This document shows, piece after piece, positions 11,615-21,726 of a DNA stretch of 40,997 nucleotides. Made by a program: the position numbers and the translations under genes. This DNA is from Diaporthe sp. PMI_573 (lineage: Eukaryota > Ascomycota > Sordariomycetes > Diaporthales > Diaporthaceae). The notes beneath the pieces are model-generated. The model searched no databases. It worked only from the letters and a program-made list of their open reading frames with translations, and was not told the DNA's origin. The stretch spans positions 1-40,997 of the forward strand of contig JAJTUP010000180.1 in NCBI GenBank assembly GCA_021399435.1. Reading direction: 5' to 3'. Each line of letters starts with the position of its first letter. Positions within the stretch are counted from its first letter, which is position 1.

Positions 11615-12430
11615 CAACATTGCATACCAACGATTTCCGACCACTGCGTTACAACTTACCTATCGTGTAATTTGGTGACGTGATATCCTAGACTGCTGCT
11701 CCCGTGGCTGTACAGCAGCTTGCAATGTAGCGTGCATTGGTGCCGGGGCAGAATTAGGCATACATACTGGCCAAGCGGTTGGGGGGGGGGCGGAACTGTT
11801 TTCTTTGCAAGAAAATGCATTAGGCGGAGTCAAGGACAAAGTAACAGTAGTTTTGTCGTTAAATCTGTATAAGAAAAAAAGTGAAGAAGAAGCGTTGGGC
11901 AACAGGTCTGGGTTGTGTTTTCAGGCAACAGGTCTCGGAAATGGCAGATTTACATATGGGCTCTCTTGTACAGTACGCAATAGGACACCGCGCCGTTTAA
12001 TGAAGCTGTATCTGATTATGCCCAGTCCATCCACGGTCCTGTGTTGAGTCGGTATCACAATTTTGGGTATGATTCCCGTCACTGAATACCCGTGTGCAAA
12101 TTTGGGTAAAATGCAAACCCGGCGGCCATCATACCCCAAGCAGTAGATCACATCATCATAGGAGGTTTTCCTAAGGAGATTGCCCCATAGGAGATTATCC
12201 TACATATGGGGGATTTTATCAATGTCCCTGTAGCGTCTCCCAGATGCAGTACACAGTATATTCCTGCCATGCCATTCCTCCGTGCCTGTCAAGCTGTAGC
12301 TGTGGATCCTCCGGGCAGATCCGCTCGGGGTTCGCTGTACCGTGCAGCGAGAACAAGAGTCTCGGACCTTAGAGCATGACGATACTGTGTACAAGACCTC
12401 CCCAACGACAACGCATGGAATCTCCCGATG
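11615..12430. other. Intergenic, no gene seen; one tandem CATAGGAGG repeat
   Basis: Downstream of the Gdt1 gene. A G10 run lies near 11782-11791. Bases about 12157-12210 hold two copies of a roughly 28-base unit beginning CATAGGAG and containing TTATCCTA or TTTTCCTA, related to a repeat at 24.36-24.44 kb. I see no supported coding region. Confidence 0.45.
12151..12215. repeat. CATAGGAGG-type short tandem repeat, copy 1
   Basis: Two adjacent imperfect units, CATAGGAGGTTTTCCTAAGG and CATAGGAGATTATCCTACAT, are separated by a short GA-rich spacer. The reverse complement resembles the CCTCCTATGGGAAGCCTCCT array at 24366-24410. Confidence 0.5.
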
Positions 12431-12456
12431 TGTGATGACAGCTGTCTGGATTACTA

Positions 12457-12735
12457 AGTAGCGAGTAGGATTAACTCGTTATCAGGGAGTCCGAGGAGAG
12501 CAGCAATGAGTTCGATATTATCCTTGGCTAAGAATCTCTAGTTGAAGGTATTCAGAGGCATGCGAATCTCGCCCATAGCAGCCTCGAGGATAGCCTCGAG
12601 AAGGAATAGCAGCTATGTCTCTACCTCTATATCATTTGACGGCCATCTTATCTATTCAAAGGACTTTTCCATAAAGTACTCGAGCTATATAATTTTATCT
12701 CTTTTCCCAAGACCCAATTTACAAGCAGCCTCTAG
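12457..12735 (-). pseudogene. RIP-damaged coding relic, family unknown
   Basis: One minus-strand reading frame (codon starts at 12735, 12732 and so on) reads as a normal helical protein for about 93 codons. Its only interruptions are four TAG codons, each of which could come from CAG or TGG by a single C-to-T or G-to-A change. Recognisable stretches include FLLEAILEAAMGEIR and IELIAALLGLPDNELILL. The surrounding 12.74-12.91 kb is AT-rich. I do not recognise the family; a transposon or decayed gene fragment is likely. Confidence 0.5.
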
Positions 12736-12736
12736 A

Positions 12737-14340
12737 TTATTAATCACGTAAAGGGCTATAAAAATGCAGTATTAGAAAAAGCGTTACATAATATTAAAAT
12801 TAGAGTTTTAGAGGCTATTAGCTGCTTTTCTTAAGTCTTAATAATAGTAGTATACTTTTATCTTATATAGCAAGATTATTTATTTAATTGTAATAGAAAG
12901 ACAATAATTACCTGTCTAACGGCCTTCCGGAAAGCTTGCCAGGAATCTTGATAAATTGGTATAGGTTAAAGCAACAGCTTGTTGTAACCAACATTGTGTA
13001 AGGGCTGGGAGACAGAAGTAAAACGTCTGGAAAGATGTCAAAATGAGTGAGGCAAACAGTCTCGCAGATTTGCAAGGCAAACGAGGCAAACTGTGCAACT
13101 AGATCTTGCAGCAAGGTGCCGATATGATTTATAGCTTGCAGATGCGCAATTTAACTGATGCAGCGCCACGCGCCTGGCCGCACTTTGCGACCATAGTGAC
13201 ATTGTCGTTGCACGATGATTAGGCTTCAGGTCATGAGACCCTCACATTCCAGATTCCAGACTCGTAGTCAGCCAGCTGTGGTCCGCTGCAGGGTCGCAAG
13301 AAGCACCTCGGCCTCGCCGCGGTCGATCCTTCGCACACGCAGTCTGTCAATACGGAGCTATGAAGATATCATGCCAGACAGGGGCAACCACATAATTGGA
13401 GGCATAGATTTCTTTTCTCCTCACACCGTCCTCTTTTCTTGGAGTCCTTGCTCAGACATCCCTTCCTGTAACTAGAACGTTACGGCTATGCTGAATTTAC
13501 TGGTATAATCCTTTAACAGCGACGAACCACGGGCTTCTCTCGGCACCAAGACGAGGAATAGAACGTAAAGCAGCACGATGATCGCCAGGAGTGACCGTCA
13601 CACACGACGGCAGGGTTCTGCCTGAAGGCCGGATCACCGGCATCGAGAAGGGGGTGACGTACAGGGCCGGGCCGCCATGAAGCTGGCGTGAATGGTGGCG
13701 TCGTCTACAGAAGCAAAAGCGGGCTAATTAATCTGAGCTCTACCTTGTGCAAACCCACCTGCTCTGTGTCCCCTTGCTCAAAAGTTGTTGCACGCTTTTG
13801 CTTTTGCTACGGCTGGAACACTGTCTCTGCCTGGATGAGGGGAGGGCACTGGGCTTGTGTCTCGTAAGGAGGCTTTAAGGTAATCACATGCTTGCCCCGC
13901 ATCGTGGTAAAGGCTTCCGAGGGCGTTCTGTCACAAGGAAGCTCGACAGATGATGAAAGAGTCGGTGATCATTGATCCGGTTGTAGGAGGTCCTATAATG
14001 CCATGCATGTTGGCTCGAAGAGCGACGTGATACTGATTCCTGATCGATGATTACGATCGTATGTTTGACCGAGAGTCGCTTCCTCGGGGCTTGAAGGCCG
14101 GATTGCGTTTGACCAAGGGGCTCCGGATTAGTCGGCAAGATGGTTGGCGCGTCAAAGCTCTTTCTCGCTGGCAAGAGCATCCATCTTATGCACGCCCCGT
14201 ACCTATCCTAAAGACCGGGCGTCCAGCTGAAGTTTACGTTACTCATTAATCAAGTAATCCGCCACGTCGCGGCCTACCTCAGCCGTTTCGACCTGAGAGG
14301 CGAGGCACAAGCCTAGATCGCCCCATGGCGCCCTCCCTGT
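12737..14340. other. Intergenic, partly AT-rich, no supported gene
   Basis: Bases 12740-12910 are strongly AT-rich (probably RIP-affected). The rest has ordinary composition. Open frames of 60-100 codons occur at 13215-13475 (+), 13884-14180 (-) and 14061-14249 (+), but none shows a domain or convincing gene structure. Confidence 0.45.
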
Positions 14341-14342
14341 GG

Positions 14343-14349
14343 TATATAA
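14343..14349 (+). promoter_or_regulatory. TATA box with pyrimidine-rich initiation region
   Basis: TATATAA at 14343-14349 is followed about 25-50 bases later by a CT-rich stretch (14368-14395) typical of ascomycete transcription start regions. It points rightward at the small two-exon gene candidate below, giving a leader of roughly 200 bases. Confidence 0.45.
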
Positions 14350-14609
14350 GTCGCCGCCCCTTCTTGTCATCTCTGCTCCGCTCTTCCCTCCTTCAATACC
14401 GTGTCAATCGTCTCCAAGTAGTCCCACGAGGCACTCTCGGGGCAATCCAGAGGCCTGACCTCAAGTGCTCTTTGTATAGTTACCTTTGACATCCTGCTGG
14501 GAGATCGTTCCTTCTTCATACGAGAGCCGCTGCTCTCGGTAACGCGATAGCCTCCCACAAGCCCATGCCCTTGAATTACTTTTTCCCTTTCCCATCATTT
14601 TCGGTGATC

Positions 14610-14848
14610 ATGGGCTTCGACGTCCACCAAACAATCTCCGTCAACAGTGCAAGTCCAGGAGGCACCCAGCCCAAACTATACTCCTGACCAAATCAGCCAG
14701 GATATAGACCAAAGAGTTTCCAATGCTCGAGACGATTGCGAATGATGATCCCGTTTCAGAGGGAGATGAACCCAGTTCTCCGCGAGCTCTGGGAGAGTGT
14801 CCAAAAGCTACGGATCTCTGGTTCGGAATCGTCCACAGCCTCAACTAG
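14610..14848 (+). CDS. Candidate small gene with a GC-AG intron, hypothetical protein
   Basis: Exon 1 (14610-14648) ends exactly before GCAAGT, the standard form of a GC-AG intron donor. The 59-base intron has a CTGAC branch motif 19-23 bases before the TATAG acceptor, and exon 2 (14708-14848) continues in phase to a TAG. The product is 59 aa, or 74 aa if the in-frame ATG at 14565 is used. Exon 2 is acidic at first (ANDDPVSEGDEP) and ends ATDLWFGIVHSLN. It sits 260 bases behind a TATA box. No family is recognised. Without splicing, exon 1 runs into a stop and exon 2 is preceded by one, so the call depends on the intron. Confidence 0.4.
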
Positions 14849-15063
14849 AAACGCCAGCCAATGATAAGTGTTCACACTTGCTTGTGTCAGGATTAGCAGG
14901 GCATGGAATTCATAGGACTATTTATATTCACACTCATTCCTGACGGCACCTTTGTCACTTCTTTGCTAACGCCTCTTGAGCTATCTACAAACATAAATCA
15001 AGCCATCAAGAGGCGCATGTTTGACCTAGTTGAATCGGAATTCGAATTGGCCACGACTTAATC

Positions 15064-16624
15064 CTATGATTTCTTGACTGGGCTCTTTCTCCTCTTTGCA
15101 GGCGCTGGTTTTGAGAACGACGTTGGCGGAGTCGCCATCGGGCCAGCGTGAGACTGGCTGTCCTCATCCACAAGAAGTGAGGCGGAGTCAGCTTCCAACG
15201 GCGCCAGGTTCTCTAGACCCTGAGAGAGGCCAGTCGACTCAGAGGGCGCCGCAACTCCAAAGTCCGTGTTCAACTTCAACTGGTCGATGGCCGAGCAGAT
15301 TTTCTTGAAGTGAGCCGGCATCCAAGCATCGTAAATATTCTTCGTGAATTGATACGCCGTCCACTTCTCCTTACCTTCCATTGCCGTGAAATCAAATTTG
15401 TGAATAGGGTGGCGGTAGTACTTAGTGTCCTCCTCGTTAATCACAGGGTAGTAGCCGTAGATCCTTACAGAGCAGTGGTCGTGAGAGACGGAAAATGCAA
15501 GAATCTGCTGGTTGACCTCGTTTACTCGGTTCACAAGGCGAAAGAGCTCGACAACGCCCCGTGCCGCGAGGGTCATGCTATGGGCGTTTTGGCGGTCTGC
15601 AATATCTAGTGCTGTAGCCCCACACTTTACTTCGCAGGCTAGGAAGGGAAAGTACATTAAGTACGTGGCCATAAAGTAGGAGAGGTCGCCGCCGATAAAA
15701 GTCGCCGATAAATGGTGATAACTTCTCAAGTTGTTCCTTGGTAAATGCTTCTCGTTGGAAACCAACGGAATAGTCTGGCTGCGGCCGTGTCCCGGTTAGA
15801 GGAATCGAATTATTCCAGCCTTCGTTATGACTCTCTATTAGAATCTCAAGGTGCTCAGCGCCATACGTCACAAGATCCTCGGCCGAAGGGACGATGAGCC
15901 GGGAGATAGCTGAGATGACCCGAGCTTCATTCCTATTGTGGATCTTGTGACAGGTTGTCTTAAAGAGGTCGTCACGGAAGGGCGAGTTCTCAGGGTAGAC
16001 TTGCTTCGCGTCGAGTAAAGTTTTGTAGAGGGTTCTGCTTTGAATAGTAATGTCTGATTTCGATTCGACCATGAAGCTGCCTCTGGTGGCAAGCAGCGTT
16101 TCATATCGTTGGTCTCGATACTGGGCGCTTTTTTCCTCCCGTGGCCTCTGGTCGCTCGGCGTTGCGGAAGAGGCAGAGTTTGACCGCTTGCGTCCGAGAG
16201 CAGACGAGGACCGCCTTCGCGCAAACAAGTGCTCCATACCAGGCTCGATGTAGTGACGCGGCCACCCTCCTTCTTTTATCCAGTATTCGATCGGGTTATT
16301 GACAGTGGTATCGCATGGAGCGGCGATCTCTGCGGCGACGTTGCTAAGCCCGGGGGCGATCGGTCTCGATATCTGCCGACGTTTTGGAGAGGGTTCGGAG
16401 CCAAGATCGCGCACGTCTTCGACAGCCCGCTTTCGGTTGTTGCCTTCGATCGAGCGGCCTTGCGTCGACTTTTGATGCGTCGCTGGACGTTGGCGCTTGC
16501 GCGTCAAGGGGTCTTGAGCTTGTCCAATGTTAGCTAGGCCCTGCCGGCGCCTCGTGAAACATATACCTTGAGAGTCGAGATCGCGCCCCCTCTTGGCGGC
16601 TCTCTGGGCTCGAGTTTGGGCCAT
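15064..16624 (-). pseudogene. DUF7924-type fungal protein, split by a single 13-nt duplication
   Basis: The ATG at 16624 opens a frame that reads cleanly to about 15712; the matching C-terminal half reads cleanly in the next frame down to the TGA at 15064. The two halves are separated by an extra 13 bases that repeat GCCGATAAA (15691-15699 and 15704-15712). Without them the length would be 515 codons. The N-terminal 200 residues are basic and disordered. The core has RPQPDYSVGF, then, after the break, FPFLACEVKCG and RQNAHSMTLAARGVVELF, then RIYGYYPVINEEDTKYYRHP and KEKWTAYQFTKNIYD, all typical of the fungal family I know as DUF7924. The tail is Ser/Lys-rich (KRRKSPVKKS). The PD...EVK spacing resembles a PD-(D/E)XK nuclease core (inference). 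Apart from the break nothing is damaged, so it is either a recent pseudogene or a sequence error. Confidence 0.8.
15691..15712. repeat. Direct repeat at the frameshift site
   Basis: GCCGATAAA occurs twice with a 13-base offset, and the flanking GTCGCC is also partly duplicated. The arrangement is what replication slippage leaves. It shifts the DUF7924 frame by one base. Confidence 0.85.
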
Positions 16625-17966
16625 GACGATCGAAATGGTAGTTGAGGGGAGAAGGACAGATTTATGCGGCGACCGAACGTCGAGACGGACGAAGGTGTGA
16701 GGACCCACACGGCAGGCAAACAACCAACAATAACCAATGATCACAAGCACATCGCCGTTCACATGAAGCGCCCTGCTAGGTACTGTGTGAAGAGGTTAGG
16801 ACATGAGGTGAGGTGCTACGGTTTCGTCCTACGATCCCCCGAACAGGCCCCGGTAGGCACGAGAGGCCCAAGCGCCTTGTGGGCTGCATTTCCTCTCAGA
16901 ATGGACTTGCTGCAGTAGGTGCCTGCCCCGGAGGCGGTCTCCTAGAGGAGAATGTGTGTGGCAGAATTGACCGAGGCAGCCTAGCTTGAGGAACCCCAAG
17001 GCATAACCGGAGCTGACATCTGATGACCGACGCAAGGTGAGCAGCCTTTTACATCACCAACCTCGCCTTCACTCGGCGTGGGTGCCTATCGCCAATATGC
17101 GGCCATGCGGATCATATCAACGAGCAAGCGGCTAGGCCAGTCATGAGCAACCGTATCTGGCTCTGTCGAGGTATCTGGCTCTGAGGAGCGATGCGAGATC
17201 TCTTTGAGTATTAAAGATGTATGATCTAACTCTGGTAGATATACAGCTTATACAGCTGGGGCAACACAAGGGCACGATGACTAACCGGTCTAACCCTTAC
17301 ACACCAGATAGACTTATAAGTACTCATTTCTCATACATATAATTACATTTTCTTATAGTTAAGGGGTTTGTAGATTGTTATTTATCCGCTATGGTAAAAT
17401 GTATAGACGTTGTATGTTGTACGAGACATACCTAATCTCACCATACGACAAACCACCTAACCTATCGCCCTCTGTAAATCACGTTCCAATCCCCCGAAGC
17501 TGTGCCTGTGCACAGGCCCTCCACCGGGCGTCCGTTGAGACACTCAAGGTTGGCCCCGTGAGATGGGACGATCTTCTCGCTGGTTTTTTTCCCTCGGGTT
17601 GGCCATCGTGCGCAACGACGAGCCGCCCGCCCCTGGTATATATGTAGGACTTGTTTCACCAGCGGCATAGTGCTGGATATATATTCCTCTCGGTAATGAC
17701 GAGGCCCCAGGTGATCTTCCTTCCGCATTCGACATACATACATACGGCTAAAGCTGTCAGCGGTGGGACTTGTACGCGAGAGCAGGCTAAACCCCGCGGC
17801 GCCCCTTTCCCCGCTTATTTACCAGCTGTGTCCTCCCCCGAGCTCCGGCGTCCCTCCAGCCTCCAGGAATCCTCTCCCGTTTTTTAATTTGTTTGCCTGC
17901 AAAAGTTGTCTCACTATTTGGTGACGAAGATAACACACATACATATACATTCTTCAATATCAAAAC
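16625..17966. other. Divergent intergenic region, no gene seen
   Basis: 1.3 kb between the DUF7924 gene (-) and the mutarotase gene (+). Bases 17300-17460 are AT-richer. A TATATATG word lies at about 17637-17644, and the stretch before 17967 is CT- then AT-rich. No conserved coding sequence is recognised. Confidence 0.5.
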
Positions 17967-18848
17967 ATGTCTGAGCTCTGGACCAAGCCAACGGGGTCCC
18001 CGTCGACCCTCTGGGCCAAGCCCAGCTCCACACCCGAGTCGCTGTCCCATAACCCCTCGGCCACGCCTCTCTCTGAGGCCCAGACGAGGGTCCGTCACCC
18101 CGGAAGGCGCTTTGCGTGAGTGCTGATGTTTTTGTTTACATCTAGGGGTTCTGCCCTTCATTGACCAGTTGTTCGCCTTCGGTCCCTTCGGGGGAGGAGA
18201 GATTCTCATCAGAGGACATGTGACCCCCCGGGACAAGCTCCGGACAACCCCGCCGATGTCTCGCTGGCTGGCTTGCTTGCTTGCTGACATGGCCCCTCGA
18301 CGCAGGCAAATCGTGAAGCTGAAGCCCGAGTACTACGACAAGTACAAGGAGGTGCATGCGGCCGTGTGGCCCGAGGTCCTGAGGCAGATAAAGGCCTGCA
18401 ACATCGTCGACTGTGGGTTCCCGACGTCCATGAGATCATTAACCTGCCCCCGTCCCGCGCTGGGAAGCTGTTCCTGGCCCCGCGAACCCGAGCCATCCGG
18501 GGCCGGAAGCAACCCGGCCAACAACCCCTTGCTTGCTGTTGGCCCCCCAACCTGCAATTGCTTTTTGATGTCGGACTGGAACGAGCAACGGCCAAGATGG
18601 CGGGCTGACGGCTTCCTGCAGACAGCATATTCCACGACGACAAATCAAACATCCTCTTCGCGACATTCAAATACGTCGGGTACGACTACGCCGGGGACAT
18701 GGAGAGGATGCGGGAGAACCCCAAGGTGCGAGAATGGTGGAAGATGACCGATGAATTTCAGACAACTCTTGTCGACGGAGCTAAAAGCAGCGAGGATGGT
18801 GAGCCATCGTGGTGGAAACCCCTCGAGGAGGTCTTTTATCAGGCTTAA
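17967..18848 (+). CDS. L-rhamnose mutarotase (RhaM family)
   Basis: Three exons: 17967-18115, 18306-18412, 18622-18848 (160 aa). Introns of 190 and 209 bases begin GTGAGT and GTGGGT and end GCAG, and the phases close. The core from residue 50 has the family signature: Y63-x3-H67-x3-W71-PE (the Tyr and His correspond to the catalytic pair described for E. coli RhaM), YSIFHD at 86-91, LFATFKYVGYD, W124-W125-K-M-T-D and the terminal EEVFY. The enzyme interconverts the anomers of L-rhamnose for rhamnose catabolism in the cytosol. The first 49 residues (Ser/Pro/Thr-rich) are not part of the usual 104-115 aa enzyme. An ATG at 18289, inside intron 1 as drawn, would give a standard 116-aa protein. 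I prefer the spliced form because it gives RRFAQIVKLKP, which matches the usual fungal start of the domain. Confidence 0.85.
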
Positions 18849-19212
18849 TGGGGGGTGGTATTTTGCTTTCTTCTGCCGTCGCCTTTTTTGAGCTGTTTCC
18901 GGGTGGCCTGGGGTATTCGGTCTGTGGAATACACATCGCTTTGGAGGTTCTTGTTGCTTGGGTGTCAGAAGAACTAGAAATGGGGCCTCAGTCGGGCGTC
19001 AGGCTCAAATAATAGACAGCCCAAGACTTTCCAATCGCTAAGATCATGTTGTATGGGCTGCCCACCCGCGCGCTGCCCACAGCAACCTACCTCGTCCTCA
19101 TCCCTGTGGCATACAGTAGTCTCCTGTAGGGTAGCCCCCGACCGTCTTCGACACTCCGCACGGCAACACAGCATGAACATTCGCTGCCACGAGGCAGTCG
19201 TGCGCCGTAAGC
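18849..19212. other. Short intergenic region, no gene seen
   Basis: Region between the mutarotase stop codon and the decayed thioredoxin-like gene on the other strand. It probably includes the mutarotase 3' UTR. I see no other feature. Confidence 0.5.
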
Positions 19213-19848
19213 TTAGGACTTGAAGCTATCAAAGAGCCCGCCAAAGAGTTGACCCTCCTCCGCCCCCGCCGCCACCTCCACCCCTCCCACCATGGCGCCT
19301 GGCCTTCAGTTCTGATCCAATTCTCGAGGAACCTCCGGTCTTTCAACCGGTTGCCGTCGGCGACCTTGGTCTCGACCTAGGCCTCACCGGCGTCGAAGCT
19401 TACGAGTGTGGGCACTAAGCTAATCATGTAGGTGAGGCCCAGCCCGGCGATCATTAACATCTGGAGCGTCAAACTCAACCTCGCAGTACCCGACGCCACC
19501 CTCAGCCTCACCCACGCCCGAGTCCACCAGCGACTTGATCAGCGGCGAGACAGTGCCACACCAGGCGGCTGTCCAGAGCGTCAGGAGGGGCCTCCTGAAC
19601 TGGTCGTCATTGCGGACGCTGAGATCTATCAGCATACACTCCTCGGCTCTCAAAAAGCAGCCGGCGCGACTTACGACGAGTAGACTCTGTTTCTTGAATG
19701 CTGTTGGCTGGGGCGTGGACGAGAAGCAGGCCCGTTGGGAGAGCTTTGAAGCTGCCCTGAAATGTGAATCCAGAGCAGCCTTTGGCAAGACTGGGCTGGA
19801 CGGCCGCGCGGATGCCCGAGTCAGGGTTCTGGGTGCTATGTTCATCAT
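19213..19848 (-). pseudogene. Decayed mitochondrial thioredoxin-like protein
   Basis: Read on the minus strand, residues from the ATG at 19848 (or 19845) look like a mitochondrial presequence (RTLTRASARP ... ACFSSTP). After a likely intron with a GTAAGT donor, the frame gives LLTLWTAAWCG, the start of a thioredoxin fold active-site region, and SLVDSGVGEAEGGVGYCEVEFDAPDV is recognisable. The frame then shifts: AGLGLTYMISLVPTLVSFDAGEA is followed by an in-frame TAG (likely from CAG) and RLKDRRFLENWIR. A further shift is needed to reach a Gly-rich tail and LFGGLFDSFKS before the TAA at 19213. At least two frameshifts and one stop make this a pseudogene. The WC is not followed by the second Cys of a CxxC motif. 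The family identity is from memory of fungal homologues. Confidence 0.6.
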
Positions 19849-20330
19849 GGCATCCGCACGGATGCGTGGTATCAAGATGATGGTCAATCAGAACCAATTG
19901 TGAGCATCAGGAATGGCTGTTGGCGCCGCGGCCGGTGACGGTGACGTAGAGGGCCAAGGCCGCCTCACGGACTTGGCGGGCGACCGAGGCGGGACACCAC
20001 TGCCAGCGATAGACCGCACAGCCCGTGCCTAGGCACCAAGGTACCTAAGACGACGTGCCCTGGCTGATGCATCAGGGGTGGCCTAAGTGAAATAGGGCGT
20101 GAAGGGAAGGACCATGGACACGGAGAGGTGCACAACGAGGGTCTGGCATGTCTTTAAAGCAAGCCTCCGCCTTCTCTCTACCGTTCGTTCAGGGGCTTGA
20201 ACACCATTCATTAGTTGCTACTCGACATGCGAAAGCTCGGCGCCCCAGATTTGGCGACCCGAACCACCGGAAAGCTTAAGCCGCCACACCCGTGGCCAAG
20301 ATGTCAGAGGCCAGCGGGCAGGACCACGAG

Positions 20331-20366
20331 AGAGAGAGAGAGAGGGAGCGGGAGAGCGGGAGAGAG
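20331..20366. repeat. GA dinucleotide microsatellite
   Basis: GAGAGAGAGAGAGAG followed by interrupted GGGAG/GAGAG units. On the minus strand this produces a meaningless Ser-Leu repeat in the open frame that spans it. Confidence 0.9.
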
Positions 20367-21125
20367 AGCATCCTGACCAGTCGGACAAGTAGTCGTATCT
20401 GCAGCGGCTGCTCAGGCTCAGCGGCACGGGGCGTTTCAAAACGGACAATTTCGTCATAGTTCAGGGTCGCAATGTCAGATTCCCGCAAGGCAGCTGAGGT
20501 GCGGGTGACCACCCTCACCAAGGATCGCCCGATCACCTGGGGTCCTTCCAGATGGCTAGCTCATGCAGGCGGGGGGACTGGGGTCGTGTTATTAGTGGCG
20601 TCCGCTGTCTCACCCCTCGACTCCATCCATCTCTCCGCCTGGCGGTGTCGTGAGAGACAGGAAGACACAGGGATCGCTCGAGCAAAAGGATGGCTGCGGA
20701 TCCGGCGCCTCAGCGAGGATGATCCCAAGTTTCTTCACCTGGCCCCGCTGCCGAGATGCGCCAACCTCTTCACTTGATAGCTTTTGGGTTGACACAACGT
20801 ACCATCCAGGATGGGCGCGAACTGGCGGTCTGTCGTGTCGCCATGTGCAGAGACTTTTGCTATCAGATCGCCGTCGACGATTACAGGGCGATATGATGTC
20901 CTGCCCATGCCCATGGCGCCTGTCGCGCGCATGGACGTCTTTTGATTGAGATTGCTAGCCCCGTTGACTCGAGCACTGTTTTCCGGCCAGCGACAACCCG
21001 CAGGCTCCCCTCCCCGGTCGTTCCCTGTGGCCTCAGCCTGACCTGTAGTAACTCCACAGGTTCACGTGGACTACGGCAACGTCAACAGACTTCATCCATT
21101 CAAGATCACCCGGCCCTTTCACCTG

Positions 21126-21127
<2 letters not shown>

Positions 21128-21160
<33 letters not shown>

Positions 21161-21197
21161 ATATATATATATATATACATAATATACACACACACAT
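21128..21197. repeat. Compound CT / TA / CA microsatellite
   Basis: About 16 CT dinucleotides, then CTATATATATATATATA, then a short ACACACAC run. It lies 530-600 bases upstream of the MFS start codon. Confidence 0.95.
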
Positions 21198-21726
21198 ACC
21201 TGAACAGGTATTACCTGAAAATAGTACATTCCTTCAGTCTTTCTGCCCTAGAATCGTCTCTTGGCTGGCTCCTTCGGACGTGGTTAACCGCTACCAACCG
21301 AAAGCCTTCAGGTTGAGGCCCGACCCATTTGGTGGGCCATCTGCGCCACCCGCACGGTCAGCCCTGCTGCTGAGATATCGTTCGGTACTTCACATGCCCA
21401 CCCTTGACACGCATATCTCGAGGGCCAGCAACTTCTTGAAGAGATAAGAGTACACACACAAAGACGTTCCATTCTTCTTGCCCCCTCTCGTCCTTGCTCC
21501 TCCTCAAAATTCCCTTTTCATGTCGAGGAAGGACCAGGCCAAGCAAGCACTCATCGTGCGCGGAACTGCAACTCCCTAGCGCTGGACAGGCCTTCCCTCC
21601 ATCCTCCCACCGACTTCCGACGTTTGGGCTGCTCACCTTGACGAGCCCCTCAGCGAGGTTGACGGGATCTCACAAGACAGCCAAATTCGTCTCGCCAATC
21701 TCTGCGCATTTCACCCGGACCCAACG

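Larger units (their letters stand above)
19849..21726. other. 1.9 kb intergenic region with microsatellites, no firm gene
   Basis: It contains a degenerate TACCTAAG word (20029-20048), a (GA)n tract at 20331-20352, and a compound (CT)n-(TA)n-(CA)n tract at 21128-21197. Bases 21360-21726 are CT-rich and probably form the promoter and leader of the MFS gene. Two minus-strand coding-like stretches (20932-20803 and 20536-20276) are discussed under rejected items. Confidence 0.5.

Noticed and set aside
20276..20932. Minus-strand coding-like pieces (YRPVIVDGDLIAKVSAHGD at about 20.9 kb; RESDIATLNYDEIVRF at about 20.4 kb) that might be two exons
   Set aside because: The first piece ends at a good GTACGT donor (20802), but the best acceptor (before 20536) joins it in a phase that soon meets a stop. 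The second piece runs into a GA microsatellite. Without a recognised family I do not call a gene.
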